Program-made: the position numbers and the translations under genes
The notes under the pieces: generated by a model
Database searches by the model: none
The model's input: only the letters and a program-made list of their open reading frames with translations
Told to the model about the DNA's origin: nothing
Assembly: GCA_019775845.1 (NCBI GenBank)
Contig: JADQAV010000007.1
Location: 390-64,389 of the forward strand
Reading direction: 5' to 3'
DNA length: 64,000 nt
Source of the DNA: Myrmaecium sp. VS I D KN 1
Taxonomy: Eukaryota > Ascomycota > Dothideomycetes > Valsariales > Valsariaceae
Shown: piece after piece, positions 21,642 through 33,103 of the stretch
How the letters are laid out: every line of letters starts with the position of its first letter
How positions within the stretch are numbered: position 1 is the stretch's first letter

Positions 21642-22040
21642 CGCGTACAGATCTGATTTCTCGGGGTCCGCTCTGAGCTGTGGAATGTCAGTCCCGCCTC
21701 TTTTTTTGGATTGATGAGGGGCGTATCAATCGCTTCTGGATTGAAGTCTCTATATGTACTTTTTACGAGTACTTATAGTACGCCGATCCAGTCTCATTGG
21801 AGCCTGAGGCATGAAATTCACCTTGCCAAGACGGAGTGCAGTCGGGTCCGGCCTCGGCGGATCTGCCGGACGAGATGTGGGTGGAATCCTCCTACTCCCG
21901 TTGCCTCCTGTCCGTCATGTCGCCTCTTTGCTGTCGAGATACCCCTAGACTACTCTTCATGTGAACATGTTCGTTGCATGACCGTGCAGTTCGTCCAATT
22001 TGACTCCAACTCATCGCGCCGGTCATCTTTCTTAAGGAAC
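21642..22040. promoter_or_regulatory. Divergent promoter, thi80 / coq7
   Basis: 399 bp between divergent genes. It includes an oligo-T run at about 21701-21708. I see no known binding site. Confidence 0.4.
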
Positions 22041-22885
22041 ATGCCCGTCACCGCCGCCGCCGCCGCCGCCTGCCGCAGCCGAGGATCACGCCAGTTACCT
22101 GTGCTTGACTTGGTCGCTCCTCGCCCAACAACATGTCGAGCTTACCATAGTAAAGCACGGATTTCCACCGCGGCAACGACCGATTCGGGCGCCTGTTCCC
22201 AAGCGACAACACCGCCACCTCCGCACGATGCCGGGCTCGCCACCGCGCGGCGCCCGCTGACAGCCGAACAGCAACGGTTCCTGGACAGCGCTGTGCGTAT
22301 ATCCGAGGGCTTTCCCGCCGCTGGCAACTGCGAACTGACCGGGCCTCACAGCTGCGCGTGAACCAAGCTGGCGAGCTCGCCGCCGTCCTCATTTACATGG
22401 CGCAGACGCCGCCCATCGTCCGCGCGCACCCGCACCTCCGACCCCTGATGAAGCACATGCAGGACCAGGAGGATGGCCACTTCCGCACTTTCAACACGCT
22501 GCTCGCGAAGCACCGCATCCGGCCGACGGCCATGTATCCGATCTGGAAAGTCGCGGCCTCGGTGCTGGGCTGGTCGACGGCGGTGATCGGGCGGGAGGCG
22601 GCGATGGCGTGCACGGAGGCGGTGGAAACGGAGATCGGGGGCCACTACAACGAGCAGATCAGCGTGCTGCTGGAGTGGGCACGGGAGCTGGAGAGGAAGG
22701 GCGAGAAGATGCCGGAGGAGATCGACGTCCTGCTGGCCGATCTGAGGAGGATTCGAGACGAGGAGCTGGAGCATCTCGATCACGCGTTGGAGAACGATGC
22801 GAAGGAGGCCAAACCGTACGAGCTGTTGACGAACGTCATTCGGGGAGGGTGTCGCGCCGCAATTTGGATCAGCGAGCGGGTATGA
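22041..22885 (+). CDS. coq7: 5-demethoxyubiquinone hydroxylase Coq7, mitochondrial
   Basis: Di-iron hydroxylase of ubiquinone synthesis on the matrix side of the inner membrane. Two exons (22041-22292, 22352-22885) and a 59-bp intron give 261 residues. The first 75 residues are an Ala/Arg/Ser-rich presequence. The catalytic part begins RFLDSA, then LRVNQAGELAA across the splice junction. Iron ligands are visible: E92, E124 and H127 (QEDGH), E176/E178 and H182 region, E222 and H225 (EELEH). The domain length is normal. Confidence 0.96.
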
Positions 22886-23615
22886 AAGGCGGACGTGTAT
22901 ATCATGTACTATATCGTGTTTTATGTCTCGCGACAGAGCGTCCCAGGCGGACTTCAGGCTGTTGACTTACGCAGGGAGTAGAAGGAGCGGGTTCCGGCGT
23001 GCTGGCCTTCCATTGGCCCAGGAGGTGTAGCTGAACGCGCTTTGGTTGAGGCTGGCGGTTTGCTCGGGATCACTTGTTGCTCGTCAACCGACAGCACAGC
23101 CTTGCCTGGTCGCCTGAATCGTGCGACGGTCCTAAAGCGGCTAGTCACGAATCGTTCGGCCGGAGGCCCGGCCAAGCGGGATGCACTCGAAAGCAATACC
23201 TAGGAGACGGAATTGAGACCAGTACAGTAATTGGAATAAGGTATCGTAGAACACTAGAAGCAATATATCATGAACGTCCGAATGCCTGGATCCAGGGACT
23301 TTTGCCCCCTATTGCGCCCCTGTAAGAAATACCCCGCTAGCGACCGGCTGCGGTATCGTGGTGTATCATACAAAGGATAAGCAATTACTCAGTAGTACCT
23401 ATCCGTAGAAGAACGCCGGTCCTACATGGACGGCTCAGCCGCTACGCGGAAAAGTGGCTGCCGTGGGCTTTCAGTACCTCAGGCAACCTGGAAGGGCGGC
23501 TTCCCTTGGTGGGATGTACGGCTGCCGTAATGGAAAGCGAGTAGATATATCTAAATAACCCCACCCGGCCCATCACCTCCGGACATGCCAGTCACACCCA
23601 ACGATCAGCTCACCG
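22886..23615. other. Intergenic: coq7 3' flank and pdx3 promoter
   Basis: 730 bp with no supported gene; the small frames here lack motifs. Confidence 0.5.
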
Positions 23616-24593
23616 ATGCCCATTGTTATCCACCGAACCGCGCGCATCCTCCTCCGTCTCGCCACCAAATCATTGCCACCGTCGCTGCCCTCAAGACCAT
23701 CTCTGTTGCTGCCGACGGCGGCTGACTCACCCAACAACAGCGAAGGTTACTACAGCGGCAGACACAGCAGCACAAACTACGACCACCATCACCACCACCT
23801 CCGAACCACCATGTCACACACTTCCGCGGATCCGAATGCGCAATCCGTCCCCGCCTCTGGTGCGAAGGGGGATGGCAAGCAGCACGAGCACCACGGGCAG
23901 CGGGAGAAGCTGCTCTTCGCGCCCGCCGGCGGCGCTGCCGATCCGACCTCGCACCAGGCGCCGCAGTACACCAAGGGCGCGCTGGACGCGCCCGACCTGT
24001 CCGCGTCGCCGATCCTGCAGTTCCACACCTGGTTCGCGCAGGCGCAGTCGGCCGGGGTCTACCAGCCGGAGACGACGTGCCTGGCGACGGCGAGCCTGCC
24101 GGACGGCGCGGTGTCGGCGCGGATCGTGTACCTGAAGGAGCTGGACGCGACCGGCTTCGTCGTCTACTCGAACTGGGAGACGAGCCGGAAGGGCCGGGAC
24201 GTGGCGAGCAACCCGCGCGCCGCCCTGACGTTCTGGTGGCGCGAGGTCGAGCGCCAGGTCCGCGTCGAGGGCCGCACCGAGCGCCTCGGCCCGGAGGAGA
24301 GCCAGGCCTACTTCGACACCCGCATCCGCGGCAGCCGGCTCGGGGCGTGGGCGAGCCGGCAGAGCCAGCCCATCGCCGGCCGGGCGGAGCTGGAGGAGCG
24401 CGTCCGCGAGGTGGAGCGGCGGTTCGAGGGCCAGGAGCACATCCCCGTCCCGCCCTTCTGGGGCGGCATGCGCATCGTCCCGGACATGGTCGAGTTTTGG
24501 CAGGGGAGGGAGAGCAGGCTGCACGATCGGTTCCGATACACGCGGGACGAGGCGGCGGGTGCGCAGTGGAAACGGGAAAGGCTGAGCCCTTGA
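23616..24593 (+). CDS. pdx3: Pyridoxamine/pyridoxine 5'-phosphate oxidase
   Basis: FMN enzyme that makes pyridoxal 5'-phosphate, the cofactor of the neighbouring his5 product and of threonine synthase. Single exon, 325 residues. The C-terminal 220 residues hold the PNPOx fold with RIVYLKELDATGFVVYSNW, GRDVASNPRAALTFWW and QVRVEGRTERL, and the terminal WKRERLSP matches the family's W..RRL-type ending. The first 65 residues are basic and Ser/Pro-rich, possibly a mitochondrial leader; the internal Met in RTTMSHTSADP (about residue 65) is an alternative start giving a cytosolic form of more usual length. Confidence 0.95.
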   Translation: MPIVIHRTARILLRLATKSLPPSLPSRPSLLLPTAADSPNNSEGYYSGRHSSTNYDHHHHHLRTTMSHTSADPNAQSVPASGAKGDGKQHEHHGQREKLLFAPAGGAADPTSHQAPQYTKGALDAPDLSASPILQFHTWFAQAQSAGVYQPETTCLATASLPDGAVSARIVYLKELDATGFVVYSNWETSRKGRDVASNPRAALTFWWREVERQVRVEGRTERLGPEESQAYFDTRIRGSRLGAWASRQSQPIAGRAELEERVREVERRFEGQEHIPVPPFWGGMRIVPDMVEFWQGRESRLHDRFRYTRDEAAGAQWKRERLSP

Positions 24594-24868
24594 GCGGAGG
24601 CGCGAAAGGGGCGAAACTGGGGTGGGGTAGCGCTCCGGTTCATGTCACGTTCACAAGTGATATTGGCGGATGAGGGAGTCCTCCAACGATATCTCCAGGC
24701 AACCGCCATCAATCCGAGCTTCCGTCATGACCAACTGGCAGATGCACTGACCAGCACTCTACATTTCTTGTGACCCAATGGTGAGGGGGGGGCCTCCCGC
24801 TACGATCGGTTCCTCCTCCGCCCCAAAACACTCTATCGTGACGCTACCTATCTGCCCTCAACATCTGA

Positions 24869-26292
24869 TCAGGACACCACCTTGCTCGCAGCCTCTTCCT
24901 GCACCTCCTCGTCTCGCTTCCTCTTCCGCTCCCCTTCTCCCCGAAGGATCTCCCCCAAAACCACCCTCAGCTCCGCCAAAAAACGGTCAACCTCGGTCTC
25001 GGTGCCGACGGTGATCCGGAGGCAGCCCAAACAGCCGAGCTCCTTGCCCCGGAATCGCACCACCACACCCTTCTCCTCCGCAAGGCTCTCATAGACCCGC
25101 AGGGCGACCTCGTTGCTCGGCTGTCCGCCCGCCTCCCGCGGCGCGTCCAGCATCTGCACCAGCAGAAAATTCGAGTCGAAGCCGCCCAGGAACCGGCCGA
25201 CGCCGGGGATCCGGGGCAGCTCCGTGACGAGTCGCTCGCGCTGCTCGACGATCTTCGCCTTCTTCTCCCGCATGACCTGCAGGTGCTGCGGCGACAGGGC
25301 CGCGCAAGCGAGCTGCGAGGTCGGTTTGGAAATGTTGTAGGGCGCCTTGAGGCTGTTGAGCAGGCGGGCGATCGGGGGACTGGTGAAGGCGGCGCCGAGC
25401 CGGATGCCGGCGAGCCCGAAGGCCTTGCTGAGCGTCTGCATCACCACCAGGTTCGGCCACTCGAGGACCCACTCCGCGAAACTGCTGCCCTCCGGCGCGA
25501 AGTCGATGTACGCCTCGTCGACCACCACCACGCCGTTCCAAGTTGGGTGAGTGAGGATGCCTTCGATGGACTCCTTGGAGAGGAGGGCACCTGTCGGGTT
25601 ACCGGGCGAGCAGAGGTATGCAAGCTTGATCGAGGGGTCGGCGGAGAGGGCAGTGTTGACGGCCGGGACATCCAGCGTGAAGTCGGCGTCTACGCGAAGC
25701 GGGACCTTGACGATGGCGACGTCGTTGACCTGGGCGGAGACGCTATACATGCCGTACGTCGGGGGGCAGGTAAGGATCTTGTCGCGGCCGGGCACGCAAA
25801 AGCAGCGGAGGAGCGCATCGATGGCCTCGTCCGAACCCACGCCGACGAACAGGTGTTCCGGCGTGAGGGTTTTGTCGGTGTGGGTGTGGGTGTTGCGCAG
25901 TTCGCAGAGCCGTTGTTTCAAGGGTATCTGATGCCTGTTCAGAAGTCGGTTAGGGCTTGTAGAACAGCTGGTGTCGCGTACGGAGCGCAAAACGTACGGG
26001 TCGGGGTATCGGTTGAGGCCGAGCAGGTCGATCTGGACGGCTTCGTTGCTGTCTGCCAATCTACCGTCGCCGTCGAGAGCGAGGCCGGGGCCGTAGGCGT
26101 TCTCATTCGCATCGAGGAGAATGTTGGTGCCGTCGTCTTTGTAGTCACTGCCTCGTCAGCGATCGCTCGTAGGCGTGCGGGCACAATGGCGAGCGAGCGG
26201 ATCACTTACTCCCGGGCGCAGCGGTAGGGCTCGAGGGCCAGGATGTTGGCTCGCGCGCACTTGGAGAGGTCGAACGGTGACTTGAATGCCAT
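24869..26292 (-). CDS. his5: Histidinol-phosphate aminotransferase
   Basis: PLP enzyme of histidine synthesis. Three exons (26292-26210, 26147-25998, 25934-24869; introns 62 and 63 bp) give 432 residues. Class I/II aminotransferase motifs are LLDANENAYGP, PGNPTG, VVDEAYIDF and the PLP lysine in TLSKAFGLAGIRLG, with the substrate-binding Arg region FRGKELGCLGCLRITVG near the end. The Met in LADSNEAVQ lies inside exon 2 and is not the start. The C-terminus adds a charged tail of about 30 residues. It converges on pdx3. Confidence 0.96.
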
Positions 26293-27082
26293 TGCTACCC
26301 GGAGGAATCGAGGGAGGGCGGAGAGGAGAGGGGTGATGGCGGGTGGTGAATGGGGAGTGGTGAGTATTACAGTACAGGACTCGGAGGAGTGTATGAGTAA
26401 GGTAGTACCGTACGGAGTAGTAGATACGACTTAAGTCAAGATACTTAATTATGTGCAGGTCATGACTCCGATCCAAGCCCCACAGCCATGCGATCAGAGT
26501 CATAAGTTACCTACAGGGCAGCTCGTGCCGTACGACGGAGTTTCCCTACTCCAGCCCCGAAAATATTCCTGGCCAGCACGGACCAACCCGGCCGAGGGGG
26601 CTTCCCGTCACGCTGCTTGCACCCAACGGGAATCTCCGTACGCGAACTATAGACTGGCTATTTCGTAACCGTATGCATATGTACGGTATTGACGTACACA
26701 TAAATATCAGAATATGATTACCCGAAAATGACCGGCGTTACATTTCTCGCGTCGCTCATCCCGAGTGTGGGTGGGTATCCTTACGAAACACAGAGCCAAC
26801 CTCTGCTGAACCGCTTCTCCCGGCGATCAGATCAGACCGAGACGGCGGACACCAAGATCAACAGCAGTTACGGAAATGCCGCGGATCTGAGATTGTTCTT
26901 CTCCTTCCGGCCTCGCTCTCTCCTTTCCCGTCAAAACGCATATGGCTCCCGCTATGCCTGCATACCGAAAGCATGGCCCCCAGTGAATATAGACAGAGAG
27001 AAAGCAACGCCCCCCCGGAACTCCCGCTATGATAGGAGTAGGGTAGTTCCACGATCCATCTCGATCTGAGAACCAGTCCCGA
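26293..27082. other. his5 promoter and J-protein gene 3' flank
   Basis: 790 bp. It carries TACGGAGTA at 26411-26419 and an inverted pair of ATGACTC words (26462-26468 and 26497-26503) about 170-210 bp upstream of the his5 start. No gene is seen; the 113-codon frame at 26728-27069 has no motif. Confidence 0.5.
26462..26503 (-). promoter_or_regulatory. Inverted pair of ATGACTC (Gcn4/CpcA core) words upstream of his5
   Basis: ATGACTC occurs on the plus strand at 26462 and on the minus strand at 26497-26503. The general amino-acid control factor binds TGACTC/TGASTCA. Function here is inferred from position and gene type only. Confidence 0.45.
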
Positions 27083-28130
27083 TCAGCCCGCACCCCCCTT
27101 GTCCTCGAACTTCTTCTTTTTCTTCTTCACCCGGTCCGACGCAGGGGTTGCGCCAATCGCTTTGCCCAACGCGATGGGGATCCCCAGGATCAAGCCCACA
27201 GCTCCCCCCACCACAATCAGCCGAGCGAGCAGGCTCTTCTCTCCTTGTGCGAGCAATTCCTCCTCCGTGGGCTCTTCCGCCAAGCCGTACTGCCGCCTCC
27301 TGCGTGCTGTTGCGTGCTGGCTCAAGTTATCCTGGGTGCGTTGGTGGCCGCGCCGGTCCCAGTGGGGGATGTTGGCGTCGGTGTAGTTGGCGTTGAAGCC
27401 CGCGGAGGCGGCGCCGAAACCACCACCGGACTGTGCCCCGTTGAACGAGGAGGAAGCGGATGGGTGGTCATTCTCGTCTGGGCGGGGGTTGCCATCGCTG
27501 CGGGGTTGATTCTGGTAGTGACCGCGTTTCGCCGCGTGAGCGCCCCAGGCGCCGTTACGGAAGAATGAAGGAGGTGGGCCGCGGAATGTGGTGCGACGGC
27601 GGGAGAGGCCCGAAGCTGGTCGGGAGCCGAAGTGAGAGCCGGGCGGGTGGTGGTGGGCGTGGTGGGGCTGGCGGGCGGCGAGGAGGTCGCGATCATAGGT
27701 GCTCCGCTTGTGGGGGGAGCCGAGGACGTGGTAGGCTTCGCTGATCTTGACGAAGCGGGACGAGGAGTTGGCATCGCCTTGGTTGCGGTCCGGGTGGTGC
27801 TGCTTGGAGAGAGCGTAGAACTGTCTGTAGAGGAAGTGTGGTGGTTGGCATGGCGCTTTCCGAGGTTCGATGGGGAGGAGGAGAGGAGGGGTGAAGGGTC
27901 ATGAAGCAGTCATGATAGAGAAGAAATGCTCACTTCTTTATGTCCGCAGGGGTGGCATTGGGCTGCAGCCCGAGAGTCTCATAGTGATTTGTGCTATTAT
28001 CGATGTGTGCGGTATCGGAGCGGAAGGCGGACGTGGAGAAGGGAGCCGCCTTGAAGGGGAGGAGGAGCTGCGGATGCCATGTCGCCGGTCGGTGGTAGAA
28101 GGTGGCGAGTGGAGGAGTTCGGGTGGGCAT
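27083..28130 (-). CDS. Mitochondrial J-domain protein with a C-terminal membrane segment
   Basis: Hsp70 co-chaperone, probably mitochondrial. Two exons (28130-27934, 27824-27083) and a 109-bp intron give 312 residues. Residues 1-40 form a basic presequence (ATFYHRPATWHPQ, AAPFSTSAF). The J-domain runs about 48-112: NHYETLGLQPNATPADIKK, the HPD triad in SKQHHPDRN, and FVKISEAYHVLG. A Gly/Asn/His-rich linker follows. One hydrophobic helix (LLARLIVVGGAVGLILGIPIAL) near residue 277 is followed by a Lys-rich tail. Single-pass J-proteins of this layout resemble yeast Jid1, but I am not certain of orthology. Confidence 0.88.
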
Positions 28131-28551
28131 GCCTTACGCGGAATCTTGACCGGGGATGTTGGACAGCATGAGACAGATCGTGCGAAGACGCGACTGTGAA
28201 TTCAAGTTGTGACTGAGCCGTGGTCAGGTCGATGAAGGATGAATAGGTGGCGGCGATCGTCGCATTGGTTGGATTCAGGTTGGCATTGATGGTCCGGCGT
28301 CATCGGCTGCGGGCGCCAAGGCCATTTCGACCGCAACCCATTGAGGTGCCCGACTTTACTCATGGGCCAAGCAAGGCGCATGCCAGCATTTCACAGTTGC
28401 AGGCAATCCATTCAGATGGTGCTGACCATCGCCCGGGCCCAGTAGCCTCAGACATGGGATGTGAGAGTGTTCACCTTCACAAAGAGTCACAGAGAAAGCC
28501 CTGTCGCAAACCTCACACCGGTTTAAATGCTTCCCATTCCTCCTCTACTCA
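28131..28551. other. J-protein promoter and coq4 3' flank
   Basis: 421 bp with no supported gene or motif. Confidence 0.4.
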
Positions 28552-29495
28552 TCACGCCAATCCCGAGGCCGCCCTCGCCTGTGCCTCTTTTTCCTTTTGC
28601 CTCCTTTCTTTCTCCATGTGCCTGATCTGCCTCAGATCCGGGGGTTTCGAGATCCCGAGCTCGGTCCGCAGGTCATCCACGTTCCTCTCCAGCTGCTCCT
28701 CCCAGTACACGTTGATCACATCCGCGCTCCGCAGGCCATTCTCCACCGCCCACGGCCCGTAAATTTGCCAGAAGCGCTCCCACTCCTTCCGCTTCAGCGT
28801 CACCGCTGCAAACACGCTCAGGCCCGTCATCGGCAGCAGCGTGTTGCAGAACTCGAATGCCTTGAGCGCCACCTCGCCCTCGCGGAACACGGGCAGGCCG
28901 ACCAGGGCGTGGTAGAAATCGTGGCACTCGCGGTACCGCTGCATGACGTAGGCGCACTCCTCGTCGTCGATGTACCGCGTCTGCGCGCGGGTGTCGGGCG
29001 TCACGCCTTCGCGGTCCAGCCAGAAGGCGTACGTGCGGCCGACGGTGTTCTCGGGCAGGGAGCGGAGATAGTCGAGGGACAGGGTTTTCGAGGTGATGCG
29101 GGGACGGCCCTTGAGGATCCGTCGCCCGGTCGGGTCGCGCAGCATGCGGTCTCGGAGGCGGTAGATGAAGTAGGGCTGCGCGGTGGCTTCGCCGAGGGCC
29201 GCGATGAGGTCTAGCGCAGGAAGTCAGGCAAAGCCGATCAGACGGGAGGAAGCTCACGGTGAACCATGGAGAATTACTGACCTCCTCGTCGCGGGTCCCG
29301 GAAGGAGAGAAGCGCCGAACCAACGGCCAGCCCGACTCGCTCCCACCTGGTCAGGGGGACATGGCCTTCGTATGCGGGCGGTGGCCGGTTGAGCACCGAG
29401 AAGGTACGGTAGGTAGCCAACGGCAGGAGGGCGGGCGCAGCGACGGAGGCGAGCAGCAGAGGACGGGACGCCGATAGCCTGGTGGGCAATGCCAT
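28552..29495 (-). CDS. coq4: Ubiquinone biosynthesis protein Coq4, mitochondrial
   Basis: Organises the CoQ synthesis complex on the matrix face of the inner membrane. Two exons (29495-29282, 29210-28552) and a 71-bp intron give 290 residues. A 30-residue hydrophobic/basic leader precedes [20 protein letters not shown]. The metal motif is intact: HDFYH at 168-172, then GLPVFREGE ending with E184. The C-terminal 20 residues are a charged helix ([15 protein letters not shown]). The divergent partner is dim1; coq7 lies only 6 kb away. Confidence 0.96.
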
Positions 29496-29876
29496 GGCGA
29501 TGCTGTAAGGGGCGGAAGTCGGAGGTTAGTTACTGTTGTAGTGAGTAAATGAGTAGAGTACGATGGCCGTCCATTATACCTCCAGCAGCTCACCACCTCC
29601 CGTCATCGCCTGATCTTCGGTCCAGATTGCCCGGCACCTCCGAGATCTGATTAGGAGATACTGGAAACCTCAGGCCACTAGTGGGTTTTGGTATCGATAG
29701 TGCTGATTGGCGATAAGCGATAAGCGGAGAACCCCGAATCTCCCAAAATTTCCTTGACGGGCTGACAGAGACCGACGACTGTGAGTCTGTGACATACCCG
29801 AGTACTAGCAAGGTACCTCACCTTCTACTCTACGACACCTCACCACCTACCTAACCTCCTCGCCGCCTCGCCCGCC
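29496..29876. promoter_or_regulatory. Divergent promoter, coq4 / dim1
   Basis: 381 bp. CT-rich next to the dim1 start; no known site found. Confidence 0.4.
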
Positions 29877-31031
29877 ATGCCCAAATCCGCCGGCCACAAG
29901 CGCAACAGCGCATCCTCCTCCGCTTCACCTTACTCCAAATCCTCCAAGGCCGCCGCCGCCGCCGCCACCGCCCACTCCATCTTCAAGTTCAACACCGACC
30001 TCGGCCAACACATCCTGAAGAATCCCGGCGTCGCGCAGGCCATCGTCGACAAATCTTTCCTCAAGCAGTCCGACCATGTCCTCGAGGTCGGTCCCGGAAC
30101 CGGCAACCTGACCGTCAAGATCCTCGCCTCCGCCAAGAAGGTGACCGCCGTCGAGATGGACCCGCGCATGGCGGCCGAGATCACGAAGCGGGTGCAGGGC
30201 ACGCCCATGCAAGGCCGGCTGGAGGTGGTGCTGGGCGACGTGATCAAGATGCCGCTGCCGGAGCGGTTCGACGTCTGCATCTCCAACACCCCCTACCAGA
30301 TCTCCTCGCCGCTCGTGTTCAAGCTGCTGGCGCACCCGCGGCCGCCGCGCTGCTGCGTGCTCATGTTCCAGCGGGAGTTCGCCCTCCGCCTCTTCGCCAA
30401 GCCCGGCGACAAGCTCTACTCCCGCCTCTCCGCCAACGTGCAGATGTGGGCGACGGTCGAGCACGTCCTCAAGGTCGGCCGGAACAACTTCAACCCCCCG
30501 CCCCAGGTCGAGAGCAGCGTCGTGCGCATCACCCCCAAACACCCTCGGCCAGAGATCGCGTACGAGGAGTGGGACGGTCTGCTGCGGGTCGCGTTCGTGC
30601 GGAAGAACAAAACGCTGAGGGCGGCCTTCCTGGGCACGAGCAGCGTGCTGGAGATGTTGGTGGTCAACTATCGCGTCTGGTGCGCGCAGAACGGGGTGAC
30701 CTTGGGCGACGGACCGGCCGACTCGGCTGGTGGAGTCGAGGCCATGGAAGTGGAAGAGGAACCCGCGGTCGAGGATGAGAAGGACGGCATGGATGTGGAC
30801 GATGACGAGCTGCCCACATTCTTCAAGGAGGAGGCCGCCCGGAAAGCGAAGCTGCTCAAGGGTCTTGGGAGGAAGAAGAAGGGCAAGGTGGCGGAGCTCG
30901 TGCGAGAAAAGGTGCGGAGAGTGCTCGAGGACGAGACGGAGCTGGCGGAGAAGCGAGCTCGGCTGTGCGATCAGGCGGATTTCTTGAAGCTGCTCTACGC
31001 CTTCAACCAGGAGGGAATCCACTTCAGCTGA
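29877..31031 (+). CDS. dim1: 18S rRNA dimethyladenosine transferase Dim1
   Basis: Dimethylates two adjacent adenines near the 3' end of 18S rRNA in pre-40S particles. Single exon, 384 residues. Motifs: [20 protein letters not shown], the AdoMet loop [11 protein letters not shown] at about 70-80, [11 protein letters not shown], and the adenine-site [14 protein letters not shown]. The N-terminal 35 residues are Ser/Lys/Ala-rich with an Ala run. A strongly acidic linker (about 285-310) separates the catalytic part from the C-terminal helical domain, which is usual. The U3 snoRNA gene, another part of 18S synthesis, lies 30 kb away. Confidence 0.97.
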   Translation: MPKSAGHKRNSASSSASPYSKSSKAAAAAATAHSIFKFNTDLGQHILKNPGVAQAIVDKSFLKQSDHVLEVGPGTGNLTVKILASAKKVTAVEMDPRMAAEITKRVQGTPMQGRLEVVLGDVIKMPLPERFDVCISNTPYQISSPLVFKLLAHPRPPRCCVLMFQREFALRLFAKPGDKLYSRLSANVQMWATVEHVLKVGRNNFNPPPQVESSVVRITPKHPRPEIAYEEWDGLLRVAFVRKNKTLRAAFLGTSSVLEMLVVNYRVWCAQNGVTLGDGPADSAGGVEAMEVEEEPAVEDEKDGMDVDDDELPTFFKEEAARKAKLLKGLGRKKKGKVAELVREKVRRVLEDETELAEKRARLCDQADFLKLLYAFNQEGIHFS

Positions 31032-31720
31032 GGTAGAGGAGGGGGCAGGAACGGGTGTGCGAAGCGACAGAGGGAGATTTGAGTGGTGTACAGGGCGTTT
31101 TTTGGTGCTTTCTTTCCTTGTGGGAATATCAAAAGCTGGGAAACTCGGGTTCATGCGGGGTTTCGTCGTTCTACTTGCATCTTCTGACATTATGGCATTC
31201 TCCGTTCGAGGAGTGGTGAAGCGTTGAAATGATACCTGGTCAAAATAATCTCTACCTTGCAACTGAAACTCGGCAGCTCAAAGACAATGTTAATGATCAA
31301 TGGAGCTTGAAGCGAACCCATCACTTCTCGGTGCTCGTGTATTCGAATGTCCCGCCCTAGGCAAAGATCCCCCGCACCTCCCCACCTCAGCCTCCTCTCC
31401 TCCCCCTGCCCCCTGGTCCGCCGGGCGCACCCCATATCTCGGCCGAACCTCTCTATGCGCGGGCATGCGCCAGACATTGCTCTGTTCATCATTCGTTCCC
31501 TTTCACAGCGATAGCACACGATCACCCCGAGAGACCGACAAAGCGTTGCATGTGTTTGCAAATGTATCAAATCTCACGGAGCAAGGTCCAAAAGCCTTCG
31601 GGCGTTCAATTACGACTAAGTAACCATAGCACAAACACAACAAAACACGGGGGCACGCTATACGAGGGTATGACGGCGTGCAACACCCCACTCGCACTGA
31701 TTTTCTGCTGCAACCAGGAT
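31032..31720. other. Convergent 3' flanks of dim1 and sod2
   Basis: 689 bp, no supported gene. Confidence 0.5.
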
Positions 31721-32669
31721 TTACGCCTTGTACCGCTTCTCCGCCGCCTTCCAGTTCACCACATCCCAGATGGCGTTGAAGTACTCGGCCTTACGGTTCT
31801 CGTATTGGAGGCTAGATGATGGTGTTCATCAATCATCTGAGCTCAACCGACGTGTACGCTCTTGCCGGGTGTAGATAGGCGACTTACTAGTAAGCGTGCT
31901 CCCAGGCATCGATGCCGAGCAGGGGACGGTACTTGCCCACCACGGGGTCCTGGTTGGCGTAGGTCTGAATGCCGATGTTGCCGGTCTCGCTGTCTTGCAC
32001 CAGCCAGGCCCAGCCGCTGCCTTGAATGCTCGCAAGCGCAGCGTTAAACCTCTTCTTCAGCTCTTCAAGGCTGCCGTAGCTCTCGTCGATCGCCTTGGAG
32101 AGGGCACCGGATGGGGGTTCGCCGCCGCCCTGGTTTTTGGGGGCAAGGTTCTCCCAAAACAGGGTGTGGTTGATGTGACCACCTAGCCGAACGACGGGTT
32201 AGTGGCTGAGTGCAGGGGTGGTGAGTGAGCGGTTCTTCCGGAGCGCTCGGATGGCCGGATGACGCTCGGTCTACTTACCGCCATTGAAGTTGATGGCAGG
32301 CTTGAGAGCAATCTGGGCAGCGACATCGCCCTTGTGCTGGGCCTCGGCGAGCTGCTCGCTGGCGGCGTTGAAGTTGGTCACGTAAGTGTTGTGGTGCTTG
32401 GTGTGGTGAAGCTCCATGATCTTGCCGGAAATGGCCGGTTCCAAGGCTCCGTAGTCATCTGTCACCGGAGGCGGTCAGAAGCAGCGCTCGACATATGAGA
32501 TACCCTCCGATGAGAGCGTGGGAGGCGTGCACGTACAGGCAAGGTCGGGAAGAGTGGCTTTGCCGCGGACGAAGGAAGCTCCGGCGAGACCAGCGCGCTT
32601 GGCCGCGGTCGAGGGAACGGCGCGGAAAGCGGATCGCAGAGCGGAGGAGCGAAGCAGCGTGGCGGACAT
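31721..32669 (-). CDS. sod2: Mitochondrial manganese superoxide dismutase
   Basis: Converts matrix superoxide to peroxide. Four exons (32669-32537, 32458-32279, 32182-31888, 31811-31721; introns 78, 96 and 76 bp) give 232 residues, the normal size. The first 36 residues are a typical Arg/Ser/Ala presequence; the mature part starts near [16 protein letters not shown]. Metal ligands are in [13 protein letters not shown] (His), [12 protein letters not shown] (His) and DAWEHAYYLQYEN (Asp and His). Many fungi lack one of these introns, but the frame is continuous throughout. The gene is divergent from the FMO-DUF6314 gene. Confidence 0.97.
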
Positions 32670-33103
32670 GATGGGCAGGTGGCAATTGAGCGGTGGGAGG
32701 TGGTAGCAGCAGCGTGTAGTTAGGAGTACGAAGTATAGCAAGTGAAGTGAAGTGATGGAGGTGGAAGGGCGGAAGTACTTAAGTCGAGCAGAGCAACGCT
32801 GGGCAGCTGCGGATGATGTCAAACCTGCGAAGTTCGGGCAGTTTCTAAGCTCTTTGTTGTGCGACGGTCTGATTGGCTGCTGCTCGGTTGCTCGGTTGCT
32901 CCTCTTCAGCTCTCGCTTCGATCCGACTCCGCATTGCTTTACCTTACATTACCTTATCATGTAAGCAACCGGTCGTCATCTTTCAGTAACGGACGTCCCA
33001 CGGAGTATCACTCCCACTCCTCCCTTACACCTCACCTCACCTCCGCATTCCCGATCTCCCCTCGTGCGAGATCCCTCCGACGGAACCCGGCCGACCCGCT
33101 TCC
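32670..33103. promoter_or_regulatory. Divergent promoter, sod2 / FMO-DUF6314 gene
   Basis: 434 bp. AAGTG repeats lie at 32739-32756 and TTAC/CTTA words at 32938-32960. No defined site. Confidence 0.4.

Noticed and set aside
25283-26227. 314-codon frame antisense to his5
   Set aside because: Spans his5 introns and exons alike and has no motif.
29925-31262. 445-codon frame antisense to dim1
   Set aside because: His/Leu/Glu-biased translation with no domain; a composition shadow of a clear gene.
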